The notes under the pieces are model-generated. The model was not told the DNA's origin. It did not search any database and worked only from the letters and a program-made list of their open reading frames with translations. DNA of 64,000 nucleotides. Origin: Symbiodinium natans. Its lineage: Eukaryota; Sar; Dinophyceae; Suessiales; Symbiodiniaceae. Each line of letters begins with the position of its first letter. The stretch's first letter is position 1. The DNA lies in the NCBI GenBank assembly GCA_905221605.1, contig CAJNDS010002123.1, positions 85,001 through 149,000 of the forward strand. The letters are read 5' to 3'. Of the stretch, positions 10,857 through 19,994 are shown one piece after another. The position numbers and the translations under genes are program-made.

Positions 10857-10968
10857 AAGGGTCCATGTGCCTAAAAAACGGAATACATGGGCCGTAAAGA
10901 ACCTCCCTGTACTAGGGACTTGGGGGCCCAAGTATATAATCATGAGGTACATGGACCCGCAGGGCGGC
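10857..10968. mobile_element. GGGTCCATG element copy
   Basis: AAGGGTCCATGTGCCTAAAA to GAGGTACATGGACCC, with GGGGGCCCAAGTATATAA inside. Confidence 0.75.
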
Positions 10969-11254
10969 GCATCTAAACCCTAAGCCCTAATCCCCAATCC
11001 CGAAACCCTAAAACCCTAAACCGGGCTTCTTTGGGGTTTATGGGTTTGCAGGTAGGTCTTGACGGCAGGGGCTTGAACTGTTAAGGTGGTGATACTTATG
11101 CTCAAGGAAAAACGATCATGCCAAAGGTTCAGGGTTTACCTTTCTTTTTAGGGTTTAGGGTTTAGGGTTTAGGGTTTAGGGTTTAGGGTTTAGTGTTTAG
11201 GGTTTAGGGTTGAGCGGAGCGAGCCCTCGATCGCAGACCCCAGTCCAGACCATC

Positions 11255-11293
<39 letters not shown>

Positions 11294-11299
11294 GTACAT

Positions 11300-11416
11300 C
11301 TGAAAGCTTCTAAATCCACTGAGTTGCCCTTCAGATTCCCTCGGCCCAAAAGTAGCCTCGGAATAAAGCAGGGTAGACTTTGTTAAGCGGGGTTTATCAG
11401 GGAACCTAAGCCCCAA
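11300..11416 (-). CDS. Exon-like frame next to a CT microsatellite
   Basis: The frame reads DKPRLTKSTLLYSEATFGPR then ESEGQLSGFRSFQMYV and then runs into a (CT)n tract (11260-11291) that translates as Arg-Glu repeats. Confidence 0.3.
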
Positions 11417-11534
11417 AGAACAGAAGCAGGGCCTACTGTCCTAATGAACCGTTCAAGTGTCAGCCGGGGGGCGGTGCATCTCGTCGCCCAAAGCACGAGG
11501 GGCCAAGGGCTAAGGATATGATAGGCCTAGGAGA

Positions 11535-11972
11535 CTACGATCCATAAGCCTTAAACACCCAAGAACCTCTAAGCTCTGTCTGCACCAATTGAGCCACCTT
11601 CAGCCTGATGCCAGTTGTGAGCTGCAGTTGTGCCTTGCGCTGGGCCTTCTTGGGGGCATGACTGGAAGCCAGTGCTTCGGAATGGCTCTTCAGCTCAGTT
11701 GAACGAATCCTGAACCAGCAGCTGCTCTGCAGGCTTGGCAACGGGAGCTACTGGCTGCTCGAAGTGCCCACAGCATCATTTTCGCGCAACCTAGTCTCCG
11801 AAACCATGTAGAACTTCAAGGGCTGTATCCAGGCTCCCCAACCCTCCAACCCTTTGTGATCAACGCATCTCTGCACTGTGGGGGTTTTGATTTTTGCTCT
11901 TGCTGAAAGCTTCCTGGAACCTGCTGGGCCTCCAGGGGCCTGCTGGGGCCTCCCCGGGGTCTCCTGGGGCAT
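11535..11972 (-). CDS. Two exon-like frames, unknown protein
   Basis: 11972-11748 opens MPQETPGRPQQAPGGPAGSR then KLSARAKIKTPTVQRCVDHK. 11700-11555 reads TELKSHSEALASSHAPKKAQ then RKAQLQLTTGIRLKVAQLVQ, a basic helix. The two lie in different frames, so an intron or frameshift separates them near 11720-11750. No family is recognised. Confidence 0.4.
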
Positions 11973-11995
11973 GCTGGCACCGTGTGGGCGTTGTG

Positions 11996-12136
11996 TAGGG
12001 TTTAGGGTTTAGGGTTTAGGGTTTAGGGTTTAGGGTTTAGGGTTTAGGGTTTAGGGTTTAGGGTTTAGGGTTTAGGGTTTAGGGTTTAGGGTTTAGGGTT
12101 TAGGGCTTCGGGATTTGGGGTTTGGGATGGGAGGTT
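11996..12136. repeat. (TTTAGGG)n array with the same 31-base tail
   Basis: About fifteen perfect units, then the tail at 12106-12136 identical to 7166-7196. Beyond it the two loci diverge. Confidence 0.95.
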
Positions 12137-12371
12137 AGGGTTTAGGGTTTAGGGTCTAGGGGCCAGGGTTTAGTCTAGTGTTTAGGGTTGGAAAATACTT
12201 GGGCCCTTAGCAAATATAGCTAAGGGAGTTATGAGCTACGTTAGGAGCCTGAAAACCCAGCTTAGGGTCCTTTGTTTGACTCTATAGCTACTTATAGCTT
12301 GGGGAGCCCCTGCGTGTAAAGGAGTTCCTATTGTCTACCTGGCCACAGGCGAGGTTCGTACCTCAGACTAA

Positions 12372-12421
12372 CTGGAGGTACCAGAGTCAAGTTGAAGCTC
12401 GGCCTCAGCAAGTCCCAGGGT
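12372..12421 (-). CDS. Short exon candidate downstream of the acetyltransferase
   Basis: The frame reads LGLAEAELQLDSGTSS and a TAG stop. It could be the last exon of the acetyltransferase gene, whose seventh exon ends at 12517 with a GTGAGC donor. The phase was not resolved. Confidence 0.25.
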
Positions 12422-12516
12422 TTTAGGGTTTAGGGTTTTGGGTTTCAGTGTTCAGAGTTTAGGGTAGTTCAACTTCTGTACACCCCCCCCCCCCATTTTT
12501 TGCCCTTCACGCTCAC

Positions 12517-15500
12517 CGCTTAGAGTCTTCCATCTCTCTGTGCATGAAGAGGCAAACCACCGGGCATCGTTCGGCTGTGAGTCTGTACAACAGCTCTTGC
12601 ACACTCGCCCAAGGCGCTGCTTCTTTGAAGAAAGAGGCCCATGAGTCAGGATTCATAAAACCCACGAGGCACGGGATCTAACCCTAAACCCTAAACCCTA
12701 AACCCTAAACCCTAAACCCTAAACCCTAAACCCTAAACCGCATACTTGGGATCCTTCTTGTAGTTGAGCGTGATCAGCACCCCAAACTCGCTTTGGAAGG
12801 CAGATTCGCCCTTCTCCTTCGCAGGGAAAGATGCATCAAACTCGGCCAGGGCCTCTTCCTTGTACCCAAAGCTCTCCTTGTGTTTAGGGTTTAGGGTTTA
12901 GGGTCTAGGGTTTTGGGTTTAGGGTTTAGGGGTGAAGGTTTGGGGTTCAAGGTTTAGGGTTTAAAGGTTTAGGGAGTAGGGTTTGGGGCTTAGGGTTAAA
13001 TTAGGGTTTAGGGAGTCTCCTAGATTGGCCCCTAAAATCCTCTGAAAAAGAATATTCCTGCATATGCTCCGCTTAGACCCAATATAGGTAATCAGGAGTT
13101 TTTTTTAAGAGGATTTTAGGGGCCAAGTATGGTCCTCTTAAACCCAATATAGGGGCAACATAGAATGTCCCAAAGGGCCAGCCGAGTCTCCGATTCCGAG
13201 AAGCATCCTCCGGCTGCTTTCAAAGCTCCTTCGTACAGCTCGTAGGCCATGAGGCACACACCTTGAGGACCAACTGAACCCTAAAAGGGTTTCTGGTTCA
13301 TGTACCCTACTAGGAATCATAGCATAGTGTAGGGTGTATGGCCCCAATCTCCCTAAAAGGGATCATAGTTCATATACCCCAATAGGAGTCATAGTAGTAT
13401 ACCGTAATTAGGGTGTATGGCCCCCAATTTCCCCAAAAAGGGATTATGGTTCATATGCCTTAATAGGACTCATAGTAGTATACCGTAGGGTGTATGGCCC
13501 CAAAGTTTAGGGATCATCTCGTCCCTCCAAGGCACTGAACTGACCCTCCGCGTTGGTCAGGTCATACTTCTCCCCGCAGCGGAAGCCAAGGCGACCGTAA
13601 AGACGAGGATCTCCTCTGGCTGGTTCTTAGTATGGAATTGGGGTTCAGGGGTTTAGGGTTTAGGGATGAGGGAATGAGGTACCCCATCTGATCCCTTACA
13701 GGGTAAATATAGGGCCCTAATTCCTTCGTTCCCTACAAAGAACCAGGGGGTCCTTGGATGATCACTGCGCGGAAGCCCATGTCCTTCGCCAAGCGGAAGG
13801 ATTCCTGCACCAACTTGGCGGCAATGCCACGGTTGCGGTACTCCGGCAAGACGCCCAAGGGCCCAAAAGTCACCACATCGTCTATGGTTCGACCATCACT
13901 TGTGTCAATCTTCGACTTGGAGTACACAATGCTGCCGACCATCTTGCCTTCGCACACCGCAACGAGGTCCAACTCAGGCACGTAGTCCTCTTGGTAGCCC
14001 AGTAACCACATCATGATAAGGGCACCCTTTTTTGGGGTTGGCTATTTTATCAGGGAAACCATAACCCAAAAAAAAGGTAAAGGGTACCCTAAACCCTAAA
14101 CCCTAAACCCTAAACCCTAAACCCTAAACCCTAAACCCTAAACCCTAAACCCTAAACCCTAAACCCTAAACCCTAAACCCTAAACCCTAAACCCTAAACC
14201 CTAAACCCTAAACCAAAAAAAAGGTAAAGGGTACCACTGGGCTACCAAGTCCTTGCTTTTCCGAAGAGTGTGGGCGATGAAGTGCTCATCGGCCCCGGGC
14301 TGAAAATGATTCCAGAATGCCTCCAGGGTTTAGGGTTTAGGGTTTAGGGTTTAGGGTTTAGGGTTACAAGCACTTTTGGAAGTCGTGGGACAGCTCGAAT
14401 GACTATAATTTCAAGCGCATGCCGTTTATATGCGACCCGAAACACAAGACACACTCCTCTGTGTTGCTGAGACTTGATCGAGCACAACAGCATGCTCTTT
14501 ACCAGGAGTTGCACAGTAGTGCAGCACCCTCTTGTGTGTTTTGAACGATCAGGACGTTAAGACATTAACATGCCAAAAGTCGAAGAAAACGCAACCTCAA
14601 CATCCAAACATAAATCTGACATCCCCAGAATAATCTTCAAGCGTTCGGATGGCTAGAATTTGATTTGCGGGTCTTGTATGAGCATTTGGTGAAGCTGGCG
14701 TGGTGGGCTATTTAGGTTTAATCGAGGTTCGGATGAGACGAAAGACCCGGAACCCTAGACCCCACACGCGAAACCCAAAACTCGAGTGGTGGGTCGGGCG
14801 GCTGTAAACTTGGATGCCCTGAGGCACGAGCGAGAAACGCACTTCTCGAAGCTATCATCTTAGTAGACCAGTAACCAACTTAAAGCCATATTATAATAAG
14901 GGCACGCTTTGTTTGGTTGGGTTACTAAGGGAACCCAGAACCAAACCTTTTTTTGGGTACCACTGGGCTACCAAGTCATACACATGAGCATTTGCACGAG
15001 CTTCCCTCTTATGGTGCATGAAAACATTGAAAAACAAAACGAACGTGATTTGGGATCTTCCCCCTTCTACTGACAGTCCCTAATAGGGATTATCGTATCC
15101 CCTATAGGGATTCTAGTAGACCCTATTAAAAATATCCCTACTCAGGACTGGTTAGTATAAGGGGCATCCCAACACACGCATGGAAGCCATGCCTCCCGCA
15201 TAACCTCTAGTCGGCGAACCCGAGCCCTAAGTACCAATGACTGAAGAACCCCCCTCCCCCAAAAAAAGCAAAGTGTATATATATATATATATATATACAC
15301 ATATATATATATACATATGTATATATATATACATATGTATATAACAGAAGTCTTCCTTATAAGGGCAATGTAGGGATGATTGCCGTTTAGTTGTTGGGCG
15401 GTTCCAAAGCACTAGCTGATCTCTCAGCCCTAACCCCCCGCACCTCCCAATCCTCAACCCTCATTTCCTGACACCCAGGCAGCCCGAAACCCTGAGACCT

Positions 15501-15716
15501 AAACCCTCAACCCTAAACACTCAATCCTGAACTCTGAACCCTGAACCCTGAACCCAGAGCCCTGAACCCTGAACCCTGAACCCTGAACCCTAAACCCTAA
15601 ACCCTAAACCCTATAAGCCCCAAGCCCACTTCCCGACGCCCCAACGGCCCATCCTCTCGGAGAAGCTCCTCCGTAGCCCGGAACTCCGCTTCCTCCACAG
15701 GCCGAACGTCGACCAT
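12517..15716 (-). CDS. GNAT N-acetyltransferase (YhbS/COG3153-like), seven exons
   Basis: Predicted acetyl-CoA-dependent N-acetyltransferase; the acceptor substrate is unknown. Rebuilt exons, 5' to 3': 15716-15654, 14320-14252, 13987-13753, 13613-13536, 13261-13191, 12876-12739, 12677-12517. All phases agree (63, 69, 235, 78, 71, 138, 161 nt). The start is the ATG at 15714-15716, giving MVDVRPVEEAEF. Landmarks: LLREAFWNHF across the first junction, VPELDLVAV, acetyl-CoA motif RNRGIA (about residues 95-100), QGDPRLYGRLGFR across the third junction, and an EEALAEFDASFPAKEK tail. Intron starts are GA, GA, GA, GT, GA, GT; the first five introns end AG|G. If the last intron is not spliced, translation stops at a TAG inside the first telomeric unit (12733-12735), giving 219 residues. 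If it is, the protein gains at least 53 residues and runs on past 12517, where GTGAGC is the next donor. The family and exon chain are solid; the C-terminal extension is inference. Confidence 0.85.
12678..12738 (-). repeat. Telomeric-repeat intron in the acetyltransferase gene
   Basis: In gene sense it reads GTTTAGGG...GGGTTAG, 61 nt with no other sequence. It lies between GCG and ATC codons in phase 0. Confidence 0.7.
13013..13191. mobile_element. Family D insertion with 8-base duplication
   Basis: GAGTCTCC occurs at 13013-13020 and 13184-13191, enclosing a sequence with internal inverted repeats (GGCCCCTAAAATCCTCT / AGAGGATTTTAGGGGCC). It makes up most of the fifth intron of the acetyltransferase gene. 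A related piece is at 35038-35100. Confidence 0.7.
13262..13535 (-). mobile_element. Introner family A, intron of the acetyltransferase gene
   Basis: Same ends as the copy in the hydrolase gene. The core holds three tandem copies of a 70-80 base unit (starting about 13296, 13378, 13449), making this copy longer. GT comes from the duplicated GTG; the end is CAAG|G. Confidence 0.85.
13614..13752 (-). mobile_element. Introner family C, intron of the acetyltransferase gene
   Basis: Inverted ends CTGGTTCTTTGTAGGGAA and its near complement ending AAGAACCAG; AGGA is duplicated at the junctions. GA donor, CAGAG|G acceptor, phase 1. The middle holds a short TTTAGGG tract. A second copy is at 37706-37820, with an AT microsatellite in its loop. 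Confidence 0.8.
13988..14251 (-). mobile_element. Introner family B with nested telomeric array
   Basis: Second exon junction of the acetyltransferase. Ends TTGGTAGCCCAGT and ACTGGGCTACCAAG are inverted; AGGAC is duplicated on both sides. The GA donor and AAGAG|G acceptor lie in the duplication. The telomeric array at 14089-14212 is a later insertion. Confidence 0.85.
14089..14212. repeat. (CCCTAAA)n array between 23-base perfect direct repeats
   Basis: About 124 bases of perfect repeat inside a family B element, which is itself an intron of the acetyltransferase gene. Flanks 14066-14088 and 14213-14235 are identical (CCA8GGTAAAGGGTACC). Confidence 0.95.
14860..14975. mobile_element. Introner family B copy
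   Basis: Ends CTTAGTAGACCAGTAACC and GGTACCACTGGGCTACCAAG. It lies within the long first intron of the acetyltransferase gene. Confidence 0.75.
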
Positions 15717-15738
15717 CGCTGCACGTCGGATCTCTCGC

Positions 15739-15793
15739 TCCCTAAACCCTAAACCCTAAACCCTAAACCCTAAACCCTAAACCCTAAACCCTA
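15739..15793. repeat. CCCTAAA array upstream of the acetyltransferase start
   Basis: About eight perfect units ending 20-odd bases before the ATG of the minus-strand gene; probably an intron or leader sequence. Confidence 0.9.
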
Positions 15794-16136
15794 GGTTTTG
15801 TGGCTTTCAAGTGCCATTGAATCTTAAGATGCAAGGTTTCTGTGGCCGGGCAGAGATATGTGGGAACGCGGTTTGGATGCTCGAACTTGAGACCGACCGG
15901 ATGGCTTGATTGCCTCAGCAGCTCGACATTGAGGAGATTGAGAGGGTTTAGGGTTAAGGGTTTGGGGTTTTTAGGGGTTAGGGTTTAGGGTTTAGGGATT
16001 TTAGGGTTTAGGGCTTTGAGGGTTTAGGGTTTAGGGTTTTTAGGGTTTTTGGGGTTTCGGGTGTTAGGGTATAGGGTTTATGGTTTAGGGTTCTTTGGTT
16101 TGGGGCGTCTCAAGACTCAGTGTCCTTCCCCTCGTA

Positions 16137-16220
16137 GATGACCAGTTCGCTATTTCACACCACACGCGGAGCTGCGCTGTGCGCCGCCATAAACCGTTCT
16201 CCCAGCAACAAAACCAACTA
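16137..16220 (+). CDS. Exon-like frame after a clear acceptor
   Basis: CTCGTAG|ATG precedes MTSSLFHTTRGAALCAAINR then SPSNKTN and TAG. Another plus frame over the same bases is also open. Confidence 0.3.
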
Positions 16221-16261
16221 GAAAGCAGCATCATACTCCTCACAGTCCCTGATCCTTAAAC

Positions 16262-16529
16262 CCCTCAACATCAAATGGACTCAAACGAAGGGTTAGGTAT
16301 AAGAACTAGTCCCAGGGCGTTAAACAAAGTCCAAACGGATGCGGAGAAAATCATGCTCTGGAGCATAGACCTCGAACGCAAGATGGATCACTGAACGTGG
16401 TGTCAGGTAGATGTCTACTACGCATGCCGCAGTAAGGCTGCAGAACAAATTGGTCCAAACCTGAAGCGCAAGGCCTTTTTTAAACCCCAAGCCGCATATT
16501 CCCTACCAGAACCTTTAAGAACCCTATGA
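16262..16529 (+). pseudogene. Frame with one internal TGA, unknown protein
   Basis: ATG at 16274 opens MDSNEGLGIRTSPRALNKVQ then TDAEKIMLWSIDLERKMDH, then TGA at 16392-16394. The same frame continues CQVDVYYACRSKAAEQIGPN then LKRKAFFKPQAAYSLPEPL, to a second TGA at 16527-16529. Both halves look coding. It may be a decayed gene, a first ORF ending at the TGA, or a place where a short intron was missed. No family is recognised. Confidence 0.4.
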
Positions 16530-16699
16530 ACCCACACACCCTATAATTAAACCTTGTAAATCCTACAAACTCTAAGAACCCCATAAGAACCCTAGAAGCC
16601 AGATAAACTAAACCCTAAGCCCTAAGCCCTAAGCCCTAAGCCCTAAGCCCTAAGCCCTAAACCCTAAACCCTAAACCGCATAAACCCTGTAAGCCCTTT

Positions 16700-16763
16700 T
16701 CCTGCGTGGCGGCTGGGCGGATGTTTTCGCCCGAGATCGGAGCAGCTTTGGCTCCCATGTGGT
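16700..16763 (+). CDS. Exon-like frame ending at a telomeric donor
   Basis: One plus frame reads VAAGRMFSPEIGAALAPM and another LRGGWADVFARDRSSFGSHV; both end at TG|GTTTAGGG. Two open frames make the reading uncertain. Confidence 0.3.
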
Positions 16764-16944
16764 TTAGGGTTTAGGGTTTAGGGCTAGGGTTTAGGGTTGA
16801 GCCAATTTTGGGTAATTAGCCCAGATCTGAGGATCCGAACTCAATCGGAACTCTAAGAATGCCCACACGCGGTGTAAGGATTGGCTTGAGAGTGTTCAGG
16901 TAGCTTGGATGGCTTAAGCGCCCACAGAAACTTTCAACCCGCCT

Positions 16945-17251
16945 AAACCCTAAACCCTAAACCCTAAACCCTAAACCCTAAACCCTAAACCCTAAACCCT
17001 AAACCCTAAACCCTAAACCCTAAACCCTAAACTCTAGCCGACTACGCTGGCCCGCGTCTCACAAAGAATCCAGGAGGCTTGTAGAGCGGCTTCTGCGCAG
17101 TGGGGACATGGCACCTTGTCTGCCCTAAACCCTAAACCCTAAACCCTAAACCCTAAACCCTAAACCCTAAACCCTAAACCCTAAACCCTAAACCCTAAAC
17201 CCTAAACCCTAAATCCTAAACCCTAAACCCTAAACCCTAAACCCTAAACCC
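16945..17251. repeat. Two CCCTAAA arrays (16945-17032, 17124-17251)
   Basis: Twelve to eighteen units each, same orientation, separated by one 90-base exon-like island. Confidence 0.95.
17035..17126 (+). CDS. Exon-like island between two CCCTAAA arrays
   Basis: After CTCTAG| the frame reads RLRWPASHKESRRLVERLLR then SGDMAPCLP and TAA in the next array. Arrays abut both ends. Confidence 0.35.
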
Positions 17252-17331
17252 CATCACACCCTATCAACCCAATCAACCCAATCAACCCAATCAACCCTAT
17301 CAACCCAAAACCTTAAAGCTTAAACCCTAAA

Positions 17332-17426
17332 CCCTAAATGCGGCGCTGGAAGCCCGACAAATGCCCAACAAAGCGTACCCTTTGAAAACCCTAAGCTCGG
17401 CCCCCAAATCCCTAAATCACTAAACC
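17332..17426 (+). CDS. Exon-like frame
   Basis: The frame reads NAALEARQMPNKAYPLKTLS then SAPKSLNH and TAA, directly after a CCCTAAA/CAACCCAAT repeat tract. Confidence 0.3.
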
Positions 17427-17445
17427 CAATAACACCTAAACCTGC

Positions 17446-17550
17446 AACTTGCTTAAGAGCCCGCAACAAAATCAAAGATTATCATCCCTATATTACCCTC
17501 ACAAGGAAGAACATCTTCTATTTTTTCGGGGGTTCTTAGGCAAGAAGTAG
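17446..17550. mobile_element. Introner-like family E copy
   Basis: Ends ACTTGCTTAAGAGCCC and GGGGGTTCTTAGGCAAG; core contains the motif CTTACAAGGAAGAA seen in other copies. Confidence 0.65.
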
Positions 17551-17938
17551 GAACTCCAGCTCCCCCCCCCCCCTCCCAAAAAAAAAAAAAAAAACTGCTT
17601 GTAGGCGGCCTCGGGCTCATTAAAACCATCGAAATCCCAAGCCCTAACATCCTGGCACTAGTCATGGGATGAGGTACCCTTATATCATCTTTTCTAAAGG
17701 GTATAGACGGGGATAGAAGGCACCCAGTCCCCCAAGGCACCCTTCGATCATCTTTTAAAGGGTATACATAGGGGGATAGAAGGCAGCTGATCCCGTCATT
17801 CTCTATTCCGAACCAGTAGGTCACACCCTGAACAGTGTGGTGCTTGTGTGGGGGGGGGGGGGGTCCCGTTCGAGGAGCACAATTGAAATTCAGGTCCCGT
17901 TTCGAGGGCTGGTACTTGTATTTTTCAACAGCACATAC

Positions 17939-18047
17939 AACTAGTTGCCTAAGAACCCCTCAAAAGCAGAAGACAGAAATTCCTACAATGCTCTTACAAG
18001 GAAGAATCTGCTTTAACTTTTTTCGGGCGTTCTGAAGCAAATAGTAG
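17939..18047. mobile_element. Introner-like family E copy
   Basis: Ends ACTAGTTGCCTAAGAACCCC and GGGCGTTCTGAAGCAAATAGT. Only about 390 bases from the previous copy, same orientation. Confidence 0.7.
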
Positions 18048-18373
18048 CACATTGTTGGGCTTCGGTCTCTACCGATGAAGGGGGCGCTAACCCGAAATGC
18101 AACGGTCGTACAAAAACGGCAAAACGGGACGAATAAAAAAAGGACATGGCAAAATGTGAAGCTATGCTGCCGGGCCTTTGGTGGCTGATGGTCGTTTTGC
18201 TTAGTACTACCCAATAACGCTTCATTTTCCAGTTCGACTCTAGGGCCTCTTTAAGGTGCATGTATACACACACATATAAGACATATATATATATATATGT
18301 ATATTTATTTATTTATTTATATTTTATATATGTGGTCATACATGTTTATACATATATAGGGTACAGGTACCTA

Positions 18374-18551
18374 TAATGCCGTAGCTCACTTCTACCAACC
18401 ATTAATTCGGGCTTTGGGATTGAAAGGGGTCAGCATGTAGACCTTACAAGTCCAAACCTTGAGCTGCCAAGGAGCGTCTTAGGTGCCAGCGTCGGCTCAG
18501 ATCCGGTGGAGTGGGGACATCAGCACTTTCAGGCTGTATCAGAGGCCTAAG
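18374..18551 (+). CDS. Unknown frame without ATG
   Basis: An open stretch from 18374 reads LLPTINSGFGIERGQHVDLT then SPNLELPRSVLGASVGSDPV and EWGHQHFQAVSEA, ending at TAA. The lack of an ATG suggests an internal or terminal exon. No family is recognised. Confidence 0.4.
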
Positions 18552-18667
18552 TGGCAAGAGAGAGAGAAAACCTAAACCCTAAACCCTAAACCCTAAACCC
18601 TAAACCCTAAACCTTGATCTCTTGAGGTTTTGCACAGGGGCACCAGAGCCATCAACCCCAAACCCTA

Positions 18668-18781
18668 ACTATGCCTACGCAAGCCGGGCGTAGGCATTTA
18701 CAGCCCCCGTGGCAGAAAGCCGTCGCACCCCAGAACTAAGCCAAGGCAGCTGAAGCGTTTGCAGGGAGAGGGCCCATACTC
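18668..18781 (+). CDS. Basic exon-like frame ending at a telomeric donor
   Basis: The frame reads CLRKPGVGIYSPRGRKPSHP then RTKPRQLKRLQGEGPYS, then GTTTAGGG. It is strongly basic. Confidence 0.35.
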
Positions 18782-19047
18782 GGTTTAGGGTTTAGGGCTA
18801 TACTGTTGAGGGTGTAGGGTCTATAGGTGTAGGGTGTAGGGTTTAGGGTCTACCAACTGAAGGCACTGAGAACGGCACTTCGAATCTAGTTTAGGGCCCC
18901 AGTATCTCTACCTATAACTGGGTGGGGTGGGGCGGCGGGGTTGGGGGGGGGGTTGTGTCCAGGGTTTTAACTTTGGGCTCAGGATTTAGGGCTTAGGGGG
19001 GCCAGTGTTTGAGGTATGAGGCATCTCGTGTACAGGGTGTCTAGGGG

Positions 19048-19160
19048 CTAGGGCGAGAGCTGTGCAACTGCACTCCCGTGGAAACCAAGAGATCTATCAG
19101 ACATGAGGCTCAAATCTTTGCCAGCGACGAGGACAGTCCTGCCAGGCTGAAACCTGAAAC
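19048..19160 (+). CDS. Exon-like frame
   Basis: GCTAG|GG precedes RELCNCTPVETKRSIRHEAQ then IFASDEDSPARLKP. A GC donor after GCCAG is possible; otherwise the frame stops at TAG in the telomere-like stretch that follows. Confidence 0.4.
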
Positions 19161-19590
19161 CCCTAAACATCAGGCTTAGGGTTTAGGTTTTCCAGGTTTA
19201 GGGTTTAGGGTTTAGGGTTTAGGGTTTAGGGTTTAGGGTTTAGGGTTTAGGGTTTAGGGTTTCGGGTTTGGGGTTTAGGGTTTTGGGTTTAGGGTAATCC
19301 CAAAAAACCTTCTCCTCTTGTAATGTCCATCAAAAAGGCGAAAGTCGGCACAATGACGAGCAACGAGACCGTGCTCATAAACACTAAACCCTTTTACCCG
19401 AGGCTCCTAGACTCGCGTAGATAAGGGTTTAGGGTGGGTTTGAGGGTTTAGGGTGTGGGGCGCACCCCCTCCCTGGACTCGAAACTCTACACCCTCTGCC
19501 CACCTTCTGCCTAGCCCTACGCGCCCCCCTGGTCCTCTGAATGCTGCGGGCCGGCAGTCACCACATACCTGCAAGGGACCACCATCTGGG

Positions 19591-19684
19591 TAGTTCTCTC
19601 TAAAATAGGTTCCCGTTGTTGGGGTCCTCTTAACTCAAGGACCCCCCCCCCCCCTCAAAAGGAACCCTATTTTAAGAGAACTAA
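19591..19684. mobile_element. Family J hairpin element with 9-base duplication
   Basis: TAGTTCTCTCTAAAATAGGT and ATTTTAAGAGAACTA ends; ACCATCTGG occurs at 19581-19589 and 19684-19692. The loop holds a C14 run. Confidence 0.8.
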
Positions 19685-19911
19685 CCATCTGGCACACGGA
19701 CGCTAAAACTTGAACCCTGAACCCTGAACCCTAAACCCTAAACCTTAAACCTTCTACGCGCAAGTAGCCTGGTCCTGGCACGTTACCAGCGCTGAAAGCC
19801 CTGGCCCTAAACCCTAAACCCTAAACCCTAAACCCTAAACCCTAAACCCTAAACCCCAAACCCCAAACCCTAAACCCTAAACCCTAAGCCCTGGCAGGTC
19901 ATTGAGGATTC

Positions 19912-19994
19912 CTTCCGAGCAGCCAGCCAGGTCCGACCAGGCTGCAGAACTGGCACTGGCCGCGGAAGCGAGGGCAAGTGACCTGCTGGGCGTG
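19912..19994 (+). CDS. Ala-rich helical exon candidate
   Basis: The frame reads SEQPARSDQAAELALAAEAR then ASDLLG, followed by a GTGAGGGTTTAGGG donor that starts a TTTAGGG array. A CCCTAAA array lies upstream. Confidence 0.4.

Noticed and set aside
13754-14005. Plus-strand frames over the acetyltransferase
   Set aside because: Antisense shadows; the minus frame carries the acetyl-CoA motif and matches the flanking exons.
16392-16394. Selenocysteine codon
   Set aside because: No convincing structural element seen and no known selenoprotein family; decay or a missed intron is simpler.
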